64,000 bases of DNA. Origin: Lineus longissimus (Eukaryota; Nemertea; Pilidiophora; Heteronemertea; Lineidae). The translations under genes were made by a program, and so were the position numbers. The notes below the pieces were generated by a model. The model was not told the DNA's origin and ran no database searches. It worked only from the letters and a program-made list of their open reading frames with translations. This document shows positions 21,801-32,000 of the stretch, piece by piece; position 1 is the first letter of the stretch; every line of letters starts with the position of its first letter. The stretch lies in contig NC_088319.1 in NCBI RefSeq assembly GCF_910592395.1, positions 10,540,001 through 10,604,000 on the forward strand, in the 5' to 3' direction.

Positions 21801-24068
21801 TGGTGATACGACAGATGGCGGCGCATGGTGGCAAGGAGGGGCATCATCCTCCTGGCAAGGAAAAAACACCAGGAGTTGTCCCTTTAAAGCCAGCTGGGCT
21901 CTATCGTACTGTGAATAAAGCCGACATACCAAGTTATAAGAATGAAAAACATTCCGAGGGAATGATAAAAGCATTCATAACCGTCACTTATACACCGATT
22001 CGAAAAGTAATTTATCGTATGCAGCTCTTCCTCCCTTCATCTTTCGCATTCTTCCATATTTCAGATGAACTCCATTGTCCACTAGATGTCTGCGGCGGCG
22101 TCGTGAGGCGAGAACTAAAGTGGTGGGGAATAGACGAGGGCTGCTTCAAAACTTGCTGTGTCACCCAGTTCTCCAGCTTCACGGACAATGAACCCCTGCT
22201 CAACAGACTCCGGTCGCAGTTAGAGGCGGGCCCGGCGCCTTTCGGGGCATGGGTCTCCGATATTGCCAAGGATGCGAATGTCAGGGTCAGGATATGGACG
22301 GCGTTGAATACACCGAGGTCATCTTTGCCAGCAATGGTGAGTTTGAGTACTGAAGCCGGTTAAGCAACCCTACCGCACTTGAAAATCTTCAGATGGTTTG
22401 CTTTTTGACCTGCCAAGGGCTAGGTTGGTGACCTTTGGAGACAGAGGCTTTTCTTGCGTCGCTTCCAAGCTGTTGAACCGACTGCCAATCAGCTTGTGGA
22501 CACTAACCAGCACCCCTGTCTTCGCGGGTCACTAGACACCTATCTCTTTGCTCGGTATAATGTAGTGTCACTGATCACTTTAGTTGATCCTGGACTATAA
22601 ACAACCTAATTTTGATTGCTTGATTGAACTAAAAAGTAATAAAATCCGATGTGCTAATACAGTTTAACCTTGTTTCCGGTTTCAGATATACGCCATATCG
22701 GCAATGCTGGTGGTCATCACCTCGATGATTGGCTACTGCCTAGAGACGGTCGAGAAGTTCCAGGAAATTGAAAACGTCACGTGCATCGTGGACGGAATTG
22801 CTCAAAGTCGCATCATACACTCGAGGCTGGTGCCTTTAGAATGGGTAGACGTTGCCTGCAGTATATTCATTACCTTAGAACTTATCATCAAGTTGATTTG
22901 TGCCCCGGTTAAACTCAGGTTCCTGAAGAGTATGATGACTATATTGGACATTCTCTCGCTCATTCCTTCCTTGGTTCACATGATCATGTTCTGGCCTCAT
23001 ATCCACTGCAACGTCGGCCTGACGACCTTCGTCAATGTCACCATGATGTTTAGAGTGCTGCGGGTGTTCCGTATCGTGTACTACATGCGCCATTACGGTC
23101 CGTTCAGAGTGATGTTATACTCCATCAAGAGCGCCATGAACGCTATGGTCATGTTGGTTGTCTTCATGGCGGTCTCCGTCATCTTTTTCGGTGCCCTCGT
23201 GTTCTACGCAGAGCGGGTCAGCACCCATGAAACAGAGTCTGATAACGATTTCCGTGATCTTACTTCAGGTTTTTGGTGGGCTATAGTTACCTTGACAACC
23301 GTCGGATACGGTGATTTGATCGTACGGACGTCACTAGGGTACGCCACCGGTGCTGTTGCAGCTGTCAGCGGTCTTGTCATGCTGGCCTTCGTTGTTCCAA
23401 TCATATCAAACCAGTTTACCATGTTATATAACTTTGACATTGCCATGAAGAATGTCCATCAACACTGTCAGGTCAAGCGAAGAAAACGTAACCTAAGTAC
23501 CAGCTTTACGTTCAGGGAAATGCGGCGGAGCAGTTTCCGGTCAGGGCGAACGCGAAGTGCCGAGAGGTCAAAAGAACCGATGACCGACAACCCCGCATCA
23601 GGCAGAAGACGCAAAGCATTCCCTGATGCTGATCACGCGCCCACCTACTCGGACATCGACGTCCCTGCCGCGGAGTTTGAACAGTGTCTCCAGAACTCTC
23701 CTGGGGCCAGAAAACGCCTTGAAAGCACGCCACAGTCCCAGGGCGGCTACGAAAGCGACCAGTCAAGTTTGATTACAGATAAGTCAAAGTTCAGAGGTCG
23801 CGCCAACACCACAGACTCCTCCTCGTCCAAAAAACCGGATGTTGCAAATGGCGAACCAGGAATACGACGACAGTCAACTGGTGTGGTTGCGCGTTTGAAT
23901 AATAATGATGGTGGAGTTGAAAATTCTGCTATAGGGACGGGGTCAAATGAGTCAAATGTAGACCTGGAACTAAAGATGGCGGCTGATAAGAAGAAAGCTT
24001 GCTCAATCGCGTGGTCTCAAACTGATGGTGAAGAGCAAGAACGAGACCGTCTGATGGACGATGCATGA
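18838..24068 (+). CDS. Shaw/Kv3-like voltage-gated potassium channel (5' exons missing)
   Basis: Four coding exons join in phase: 18838-18961, 19331-19452, 22065-22336 and 22686-24068 (about 633 codons; the N-terminal exon is not identified). The first three give the T1 tetramerisation domain: IYLNVGGVRHETYLATL, EYFFDRHPGVFQTILDFYRT and ELHCPLDVCG...WWGIDE...CC. The zinc motif H-x5-C-x20-CC, known from non-Shaker Kv channels, is exact, and the wording is closest to Kv3. The last exon holds S1-S6, the pore (TVGYGD at 23298-23315) and a long hydrophilic C-terminus. Odd points: the first S4 arginine is Met, the K5 position is Tyr, and the S6 PVP is VVP. Role: tetrameric plasma-membrane K+ channel. 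The donor of the first exon (GTTCGT) is weak; the others are strong. Confidence 0.85.
19018..19197. mobile_element. MITE (TACGCCGTT family), copy 2
   Basis: It starts TTAAAGGGACAATAGAAATA and ends TTAACGAACGGCGTAGACCTTTAA (positions 19172-19195). The right end is the inverse of the left end of the copy at 18420. It lies in the intron immediately after the channel exon 18838-18961. Confidence 0.6.
19460..22060 (+). other. 2.6-kb channel-gene intron
   Basis: This is the intron between the second and third channel exons found. It contains a poly-G tract near 20062, a second copy of the dispersed 142-bp repeat (21124-21267), and a stretch at 20560-20600 resembling the flank of the first copy. 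No other exon is convincing. Confidence 0.6.
21124..21267 (+). repeat. Dispersed repeat, copy 2 of 2
   Basis: It is nearly identical to 3862-4003, in the same orientation. A CATTGTGATTGTCCTTATTC segment at about 20574 matches the sequence directly left of copy 1 (about 3839), but here it is separated by 520 bp. Either copy 2 has suffered an insertion or copy 1 a deletion. Confidence 0.8.
22686..24068 (+). CDS. Channel exon with S1-S6, pore and C-terminal tail
   Basis: A 460-codon terminal exon after a TTTCAG acceptor. In order: S1 (IYAISAMLVVITSMIGYCLE), an extracellular loop with N-x-T sequon NVTC, S2 (WVDVACSIFITLELIIKLI), S3 (MMTILDILSLIPSLVHMIMF), S4 (MMFRVLRVFRIVYYMRHY), S5 (VMLVVFMAVSVIFFGALVF), pore helix and TTVGYGD, and S6 (GLVMLAFVVPIISNQFTMLY). 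The C-terminal 190 residues are Ser/Arg-rich with probable kinase sites (RRRKAF, RKRLES, RRQST). The stop is at 24066-24068. Confidence 0.88.
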   Translation: MYAISAMLVVITSMIGYCLETVEKFQEIENVTCIVDGIAQSRIIHSRLVPLEWVDVACSIFITLELIIKLICAPVKLRFLKSMMTILDILSLIPSLVHMIMFWPHIHCNVGLTTFVNVTMMFRVLRVFRIVYYMRHYGPFRVMLYSIKSAMNAMVMLVVFMAVSVIFFGALVFYAERVSTHETESDNDFRDLTSGFWWAIVTLTTVGYGDLIVRTSLGYATGAVAAVSGLVMLAFVVPIISNQFTMLYNFDIAMKNVHQHCQVKRRKRNLSTSFTFREMRRSSFRSGRTRSAERSKEPMTDNPASGRRRKAFPDADHAPTYSDIDVPAAEFEQCLQNSPGARKRLESTPQSQGGYESDQSSLITDKSKFRGRANTTDSSSSKKPDVANGEPGIRRQSTGVVARLNNNDGGVENSAIGTGSNESNVDLELKMAADKKKACSIAWSQTDGEEQERDRLMDDA

Positions 24069-24384
24069 CTGTTTGCACAAGCGTACTCATAAAATTGTTC
24101 AGATTCAGGTGTTCAAAAGGTAACAATGCAATGTAATGTACATGTTGATTTTAATTTGGGTTGGCTATCAGAAAACAGTAAACGCTGCTTTTAATCTATC
24201 CGGACAGTTTTTTTAGCTTTGCCCACAGATTTCTACTACAGGTGCCCACAGATATTTGGATATTGGAAAACTATGGATTACAAAACTGTGGATTGGACTG
24301 GGAAAGTCTGGACTGAGAGTCATCGCTCTCCACCGCCTCTGTGCTGTCAACATTATGATATCCGAGTGGGAATTGGGATTGGCA

Positions 24385-24575
24385 TGCAGAAGGGTTACCA
24401 AGTGTGAGGTTTAGGTCCAAGGGCAAGACACTTGGCAGACAGGTCACGAAGGTAGAGGTGTGGGTCCTTGGGCAAGACACTTGGCATGCAGAAGGGTCAC
24501 CGAGTGTGAGGTGTAGGTCCTTGGGCAACGTACTTGGCAGAAAGGTAACGAAATGTGATGTATGGGTCGGCCTTT
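24385..24575. repeat. Minisatellite, about 60-bp unit, 3 copies
   Basis: The unit contains GTGAGGTGTAGGTCCTTGGG followed by CAAGACACTTGGCA and an AGAAGGTCACC-like joint. It lies inside the inverted repeat pair. Confidence 0.75.
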
Positions 24576-24676
24576 GGCTAGACAAGGAACAAGAAGGTGT
24601 GTTAAAAGTTATAAAAATTGGTAGCCATATTGGATTTTGGCATTACGTAATCATTTATCAGGCATAATCGATTGTG

Positions 24677-24898
24677 TTATTAAAGGGGGAGTATAGGCAG
24701 GCGCAGCGGGTTAGAATTGGCCATCTTCGGGTGACTTATATACAGTATGGCCACTGGGTCATGTTTGATTCACCACGAAATATATTCCTCGTCCAAGTGT
24801 GAATAGTTTTGAAGTACTTTGAAGTAGGAGAGACCTCTATTAGCGACTTTGTTTAACTTTAACTTACCTACCAAGCTGCTGCCAATAGAGTCTCTTTA
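24677..24898. mobile_element. MITE, GGGAGTATAGGCAGG family, fullest copy
   Basis: The ends are TTAAAGGGGGAGTATAGGCA and, read from the right, TTAAAGAGACTCTATTGGCA, so the terminal repeats match with small differences. The interior has CATCTTCGGGTGACTTATAT, GGCCACTGGGTCATGTTTGA and CTCTATTAGCGACTTTGT. Relatives in this window are at 3482, 5150/6150 and 27820. Confidence 0.65.
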
Positions 24899-25104
24899 AG
24901 GGGGGCGCGTATCTTTTTTCACAGAGTTCATGTTCTTGAGTTTCTGCCACTTTTTCTGGTTCCATGATGCTCCTGTTTCGTCAACTTTGAGAACCGATGG
25001 GGTATTGGGAGATGAGCTGGGATAGGGCCTCAGTTCATTAATTTCAGGCGGTGGAGAGTGATGACTGTCAGTCCAGAATCTCCCAGTCCAATCCATAGTT
25101 TTGG

Positions 25105-26415
25105 GGCCAGAATGATGTATTTGTAGGGTATGATAGTATCTCCGACACAGTTGATGTAGCTATACAACTACACAACGGCCACTCATGTTGAACTGCCCAT
25201 GCATATGAAAACCTCTCCATCGCCATTTTTTACTTACAAACATCATTTACGTTGTAAATAGTCCATTTACGTTGTACCCTCAGTTCTTTAATGCAACGAA
25301 TTCATTTCAAATATTGTTAGTTTTTCATAGTTAAATACAAAACTTTTTAAAATAACATTGCTGTTATTCGTTTTTTTCTTTCTTAAAGTAAAAAATCTCT
25401 CCAAACCGTTTTACATATGCAGCTGTCGTTGACGGCCTGCACAAATGTACCTGAAGCGAAAACAGTGTTCGACAGATCTACGAACATGCATATCACCGAT
25501 AACTAGTTAACTTATTCTGAGCTGACGAACTATTAACATTCTTAGAAATAAAGGTTTTTCATTATCTTCTATATGGGCACGAATCTTTCTATTCTCCAGA
25601 AAACCTTAGAGATTTCCAAGGTTTTCAGGAAAGCGGAAAAGGTTCCACGGCTTAAAATGATCTAAAGTCCTTCTTGGTGCTTTTTCTATCTGATTAAGAA
25701 AACCGGAAGGTTTGTAACACGTGTCGTGTTAACAACCTTAATTCTAAGAGTGGATCCAGGGTGTTATATGGCATGTTGTCCATTGCAAACTTCAATTGTT
25801 GTTATTGTGTTGAATATTTATCTTTCTACTCGGCCATTAATACATTTTTCTTCAAAGCTTGTCAGTATTATGTGTAGCATTGAGTTTGCGAGCAAAGTCA
25901 CCAGACATCGTTGGTTAACTTGCTGAACAACTTGTTTTTCACCATTTTGTGTAGCGTGAACTATTTATGTGTGGGAGAATTATTTATGTTTGATGTTATT
26001 TCTGTTCAATTGTTGGTAAAATGTCAAAAAGGGACTTTGAAACTGTTCGAATAGGCTTACCCTATTCCGACACAACCAGATCCTTTCAAAGTCCTCCTTT
26101 GACGTTTTCACCATCAATTGTACACATCAAACTTGCACTCTTCTGCGCTACACGTAAATACTTTACACTATTCACTTGGTATTACAAGTTGTTCGGTAAA
26201 TTGATCAAATAACTCTGACAACATCGCTTACTTAACTTCAATTAGCACATAATATCAGCCTTGAAGACTGATAATGTATTGATAGTTAAGATAACAATTC
26301 AACTCAACAACAATAACAACTGAATATTTGCAATGGGTAACCAGGCCTTATACACTCCTAGATCCAATGCAATAATTCCCTAACAACCCTATACAGGAAA
26401 CCTGGCATCTTTCAG
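25105..26415. other. No supported feature
   Basis: AT-rich sequence with short open frames (up to 66 codons) and no domain, splice pattern or repeat array. Confidence 0.4.
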
Positions 26416-26417
26416 CA

Positions 26418-26880
26418 AGACCATCTGTGCAGATTCAGCTGGCCTGCATCTTCCACTCTAGTCCTTTCTTATCAACACATCCTCTTGGACGAAGGCACAG
26501 TCTCAAAGGAAGCGAAGATATTCACAATCTTAGAGGAGAAGCACTTGAAGGCAGTCACAATCCCAGAGGAAATGCACTTGAGGACAGTCACAATCTCAGA
26601 GGAGATGCACTTGAGGACAGTCACAATCTCAGAGGAGATGCACTTGAAGACAGTCACAATCTCAGAGGAGATGCACTTGAGGACAGTCACAATCTCAGAG
26701 GAGATGCACTTGAAGACAGTGGCAATCTCAGAGGAGATGTACTTAATTGGAGACAGTCACAACCGGGAGGAGTTTGAAGCCAGGGAGGAGAAACAATAAA
26801 CAGCATGAGCCCATTCATTATGGCATCTGTCAGTATTAAGACCATCTGTGCAGATTCAGTCGGGCTGCATCTTCAAGATT
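26418..26880. repeat. 33-bp minisatellite between 40-bp direct repeats
   Basis: About seven copies of a 33-bp unit (GAGGACAGTCACAATCTCAG + AGGAGATGCACTT) occupy about 26514-26745. Because 33 is a multiple of three, several frames stay open on both strands. The array is flanked by direct copies of GACCATCTGTGCAGATTCAG at about 26419 and 26840, each followed by a CTGCATCTTC block. No flanking splice signals or homology support a gene. Confidence 0.8.
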
Positions 26881-26884
26881 ACCG

Positions 26885-27985
26885 AGCAATTAGGTTAGAG
26901 AAACGATTCCACTGCAGTGGGCAAACCTGTAGTTCACAGGCTATGCAGTAATTTACAAGGCTACAAGCCTACAAGGCCTTCGACCATATAATGATGATGA
27001 TGATGGGGCCATCTATGTATGCATCAAAGTGGGGATTTTGAGACCCCCCCCTCCTCCTGTACGCACATTTTGGACAACATGTACAGGGTAAATGTACAGG
27101 TGTACCCCCAATCCCCCCTACAGTGCGTACACACTGGGATGGCCCCTATGCAGAGCCAATAATAAGGGCCGGCCAAAGGCATCCTCATTTTGACCATGAA
27201 CACTTGAACTGAAGTGAGTTTCAAGGCAAGGAGTAAATTGTTTTCCAGAAAACAGACTCCCACCCTTGAATTTGACATTCACTACATGACTACATGTTGA
27301 ACGAGTTCTAATTGCTTTTAGGATTTCAAGTTCTAGCTAAAATGGCGGTGCCTTTGGTCAACCATTAATTTAATGCTCGTGAAAACAGTTTCCCACAGTT
27401 ACAGGCAGTTTTGGAAAACAGGGAGGTTCCAAAGCAAATTCACATTCTAAATCAACACAGTTTTTTAAAGAATAAGCATGATTATTTCTCTTACACATTT
27501 AAATCACAAAATACAATGAAGATCTGTACGACACCTGGGACAATGACTTATAATTCAAAACAATATACAGCAATTCGTATGTTGTGGGTGAACTCAAGAA
27601 TATCAAGGACTGGTCAACATGCATGATTAGTACATGTAGGTACAACAAAATAATATATGAACCAAGTGAAATTTTGCGCTTGTTAATTTTGCAGATCACA
27701 GCTTGGACTACAAAATCAAGACATCCACAAAAATTGTCCATGCTACACTACATCCACAGTTCGGGGGCCTGAATGTGTTTGCCTCAGTGATTAGCATATC
27801 CTAGTACAAAGCCATAGTAGCTTCAATGTACAGTGAGATAGGTGAGACACCTATTGGCAATTTATCGTAACTTTATCGTGCCTACCTGGTGCCTGCCTAT
27901 AGTCTCACTTCATCGTACTAGTCCTCCTTCAAGATAATATTTGCAAGGTTGAACCAAAAATGCATTCACAAGCACCATTATTTTG
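26885..27985. other. Mostly featureless; MITE remnant near its end
   Basis: At about 27835-27912, GAGACACCTATTGGCAATTT through GCCTGCCTATAGTCTCACTT matches the ends of the GGGAGTATAGGCAGG MITE family. A C-rich tract lies at 27041-27055 and an ATG microsatellite at 26991-27003. No gene is supported. Confidence 0.45.
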
Positions 27986-27999
27986 CAAAAGTGAAAAGA

Positions 28000-28925
28000 A
28001 ACCATTGAGATTGTTTGAAAGTAGCACACATGTGTCTTTTGCTTATAGTGATAACAGTAATTGAGATTGTCTGAAAGTAGCACACATGTGTCATCTGCTA
28101 TATTGATAACAGTTATTGAGATTGTTTGAAAGTAGCACACATATGTGTTGTCTGCTCATAGTGATAACAGTTATTTAGATTGTCTGAAAGTAGTACACAT
28201 GTGTCGTCTGCTCATAGTGATATCAGTTATTGAGATTGTTTGAAAGTAGCACACATATGTGTTGTCTGCTCATAGTGATAACAGTTATTTAGATTGTCTG
28301 AAAGTAGTACACATGTGTCGTCTGCTCATAGCGATATCAGTTATTGAGATTGTTTGAAAGTAGCACACATATGTGTTGTCTGCTCATAGTGATAACAGTT
28401 ATTGAGATTGTTTGAAAGTAGCACACGTGTCATCTGCCCATAGTGAGAACATTATTGAGATTGTTTGAAAGTAGCACACGTGTCGTCTGCTCATATATCA
28501 GTTATTGAGATTGTTCAAAAGTAGTATCCATGTGTCGTATTCTTATAGCGATAACAGTTATTGAGGTAGTTTGAAAGTAGCACACATGTGTCGTCTGCTC
28601 ATAGTGATATCAGTTATTGAGATTTTTTTAAAGTAGCACAGATGTGTCGTCGGCTCATATATCAGTAATTGAGATTGTTTGAAAGTAGCACACATGTGTC
28701 GTCTGCTCATAGTGATATCAGTTATTGAGATTGTTTGAAAGTAGCACACATTTGTCGTCTGCTCATAGTGATATCAGTTATTGAGATTGTTTGAAAGTAG
28801 CACACATGTGTCGTCTGCTTATAGTGATAACAGTAATTGAGATTGTCTGCTCATAGTGATATCAGTTATTGAGATTGTTTGAAAGTAGCACACATGTGTC
28901 GTCTGCTTATAGTGATAACAGTAAT
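28000..28925. repeat. 56-bp tandem repeat, about 16 copies, next to the POM121 stop
   Basis: The unit is TGAGATTGTTTGAAAGTAGC, then ACACATGTGTCGTCTGCTCA, then TAGTGATATCAGTTAT. Some copies are shortened. Each carries a CACACATGTGTC palindrome. On the minus strand it begins about 30 bases after the POM121 stop codon, so it probably lies within or just past the 3' UTR. Confidence 0.92.
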
Positions 28926-28955
28926 GTTCAAGAAGAAGATACCCTAAAAACGTCA

Positions 28956-29053
28956 TCATTTTCGTTGCATCCTTCTCCGGGCTTTGACAGTGCGTGGCTT
29001 CGGAGCTGCACTCCCGGTTCCCACGTTGAACACGGGTGTGGAGGGGGCACCAA
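28956..29053 (-). CDS. POM121: POM121 terminal exon with C-terminal signature
   Basis: After a CTTGCAG acceptor the exon completes a Val codon and encodes 31 more residues, FNVGTGSAAPKPRT...RRRMQRK, then TGA. Its phase (two bases completing the split codon) matches both FG exons, each of which ends after one base of a split codon. The basic end is what separates POM121 from other FG nucleoporins. Confidence 0.85.
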
Positions 29054-32000
29054 CTGCAAGAGAAGACAGATTGAGCATCATTAAAGGGAAATGCCTTTTT
29101 TGAAATTACTGGTTGTCCAGGAAAATAGAAATATCGATGAAAATTGGTATTTTTCGTATTTGTATACCTTTCCACTCAACGGTATTGTAGAAATGTATAT
29201 TCAGTACGTATTCACACAATTTGAAATATTCAAATTTTCTCTACAACTTTCAAAAGTTGAACCAACGGTGTTGGCATTTAAATAAACAGTACACAGAGAT
29301 TATCAATGCCAGGTCTTTATACCTTGTTTAGCTAAACGGCATTTGACATGTGATCGCAAAGCATTTTTGAAGCAGACAATGGACCAGATTATCTTATTCC
29401 AAGACACTGTATTGGACATTGCATAATATCCAAACAAGAAAAATACATTCCCATCTAAAGCATTGCTTGATGTATTTTTGTCCCTCTTTGAGAAACCCAG
29501 CAGAGTCGAACTAGGTTCGAAGGATTATTGGTGACTTCATAACAAGTTACACAATGGTTGAAAGTGGATCAAGAATGGCATCTTCATAGCCGGGGCAATG
29601 AACAGGCCTTTTTACCTGTGCTACAATGCAACTTGGGCTTTCTTTAGAGAGTCACATTTGCAGGAATTACCAAGACTGTGAGAACTCCCCATTTTAGACA
29701 ATGTTAGATGGGTCTTCATATGACTGAAAGCGCCGTTTTGGCACCAACTACGCTCATTTTGCAATCAGAAGACTTTCTTACCGAACGCAGGTGCTGGCGC
29801 CGACTGTCCAAAACCTGGTGTCGAGGGAGTAGACTGTCCAAAGGCCGGGGCAGAGGATGCCTGTCCAAATGCTGGGGCTGCTGGTGTCGACTGACCAAAG
29901 ACAGGAACAGCAGGCATTTGTTTGGTCATGTTGGCCGCTCCACCAAATGTTGGGGCGGCTGGAGTGCTTTGTCCGAATGCAGGGGCCGATGAAGTCTGTC
30001 CAAAGGCTGGAGCAGCAGCCTGTCCAAATGCCGGGGCAGTTGGATTAGATTGTCCAAAAGCAGGGGCTGCCGGTGTGGTTCCACCAAAACTGAATCCAGA
30101 ACTGGCTGTTGAAGTTGCAGTAGTAGCAGCTTGACCAGAAAAGTTAAAACCAGAGCTTGCTTTGGGTGTAGCAACTGCACTAGGAGTCTGTGCACCGAAA
30201 CTGAACCCTGAACTGGAGGCAGTGCTTGGTGCTGCTGCACCAAAGGTAAATCCAGCTGAACTGGCAGAGCTTTTGGCTGGTGCGGCATTGAATGGGTTGG
30301 AGGCTGGAGCTGCTGTTGGTGCTTGGAAGCCAAAGCCTGCAGGTGCTTTGGCTGGTGTGGAGACTCCTACTGCCTGGGCTGAGAAACTAAACCCAGAGCT
30401 GCTGGCGGCTGATCCTGCAGGCTTTTTTGCTCCCAAGGAAAATGGTATGGTTGTGCTTCCTGGCTTTTGTCTTGCACTTCCGGTTGTTAAGTTCAAAGCA
30501 GTGGGATTGGTCGTGGCACCTGGAAAGAAATAAATGACCACGTCTTAAGTTCATGTGATCGATTGTCCATAAGAACTCAGCTTTGAAGCTGAAAAATGCA
30601 TAAAATTGTACTCTCACTCTCTCTCACCTCCTCCCATTCTCCTGAAAGACTTCAAGTATGAGCTGTGCTATTCAGTTTGATATTCAGAAACCGTTCTCCC
30701 TCTCAATGTGAACATGGTCCATCATTATGAAAAAGGAGGAACAGAGGCCTCACCTGTGACACTGAGTTTGAGTAAGAAAGAGAAATGTAGAATGTCTTAC
30801 CGAACACTGAAGCAACTGGCGCACTTGACTGTCCAAAAGCTGTAGCTGATGGCTTCTGACCACCAAACGCTGATGTTGATGACGACACTGCTGGAGTAGT
30901 CTGTCCAAATGCTGGTGCTGCTGTCTGACCAAAGGCTGTTGTGGCAGCGGATGTGGTAGCCTGCCCAAAAGCGGCAGCAGAGGTTGATGAAGTGGCTGAT
31001 CCAAAGGCTGGAGTGGGGGCCGCTGCTGTTGCTTGTCCATAACTTGGAGGGGCTGCCGCCGTCTGTCCGAAACTAAACCCAGAACTAGCAGCAGTAGTCG
31101 TAGCTTGTGCACCGAAACTAAACCCTGAACTTGCTTGGGTGGTCTGAGAAGAGGCAAGACTTGCACCTGTCGTCACGGCACTAGTAGGAGCGTGCGCTCC
31201 AAAACTGAACCCTGAACTTGATGCAGCACTTGTAGACGGGGCACCGCCCAAACTAAATCCTGTTGAGCTCGGAGTATATGCAGGAGGTGCAGAACCGAAC
31301 AGATTTGCAGCGGTTGATGCAGAAGATGCTGGGTTTGCAGCCGGAGTGGTTGCATTGAAACTAAATCCTCCTGGTGCTGCCACACTTGCAGCCTTGGTAG
31401 ACTGTGCACTGCTGGGAGCTTGGCCCGGTGCCGCACTTGAAGTCTGGGCAGAGAAACCAAATCCAGCCAAAGTTTGCGCTGCTGCAGAAGATGGCTCAGC
31501 ACTGAATGAAAAGCCAGACGTCTGCTGTGTTGTTGTTGTCTGTCCAGTTGATGCAGGCACTTGAGACTTGGTAGGAGATGGCCCAAATGCTTGTCTAAAA
31601 CTCGGTTTATCAGCAGCATGAGAAGTGGTTACAGGTGCCTGGGTACTGAAGGCAAAACCCGATTTTTGTTCTGCAGCTCTACCCGACAATGAATTTGGTG
31701 CAGATGCTTGGGCACTAAATGTTAAGCCCGACACCTGCGGTAATCCTTGTGCAGATGTTGTATTTGCTGTACTTGAGGGTTCGGGCTTCGATGGGGCAGC
31801 AGGAAAGGAAGGCTGGCCAGGAATGGTGAACCCACTACCACTGGCATTGCTCGTCACTGAGGTTGTTGAGGGATTCAGCTGGGCTGCACCAAATGAAAAT
31901 CCGGACACCTGTTGGGGTATCCCAGGAGTAGACACGGGCAGAGCAGGCCCTGTTGATGCACTAGTCTGTGAGGTAAATATCGCAGGGGATGCACTAGTAG

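Larger units (their letters stand above)
24281..25103. repeat. Inverted repeat pair 3' of the channel gene
   Basis: The arm at 24281-24339 (CTATGGATT...GGATTGGACTGGG...TCTGGACTGA...CTCTCCACCGCC) is matched in inverse orientation at 25046-25103. The arms are 56-59 bp with about 85-90% identity, and the enclosed 700 bp includes a tandem repeat and a MITE. It could be one larger transposon with long terminal repeats, partly overwritten. Confidence 0.7.

Noticed and set aside
26427-26799. Frames of 104-116 codons with an 11-residue repeat
   Set aside because: A 33-bp minisatellite keeps several frames open by arithmetic; no flanking coding or splice evidence.
27990-28930. CRISPR-like repeat array
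   Set aside because: Units are contiguous 56-bp tandem repeats without unique spacers, next to a eukaryotic intron-containing gene.
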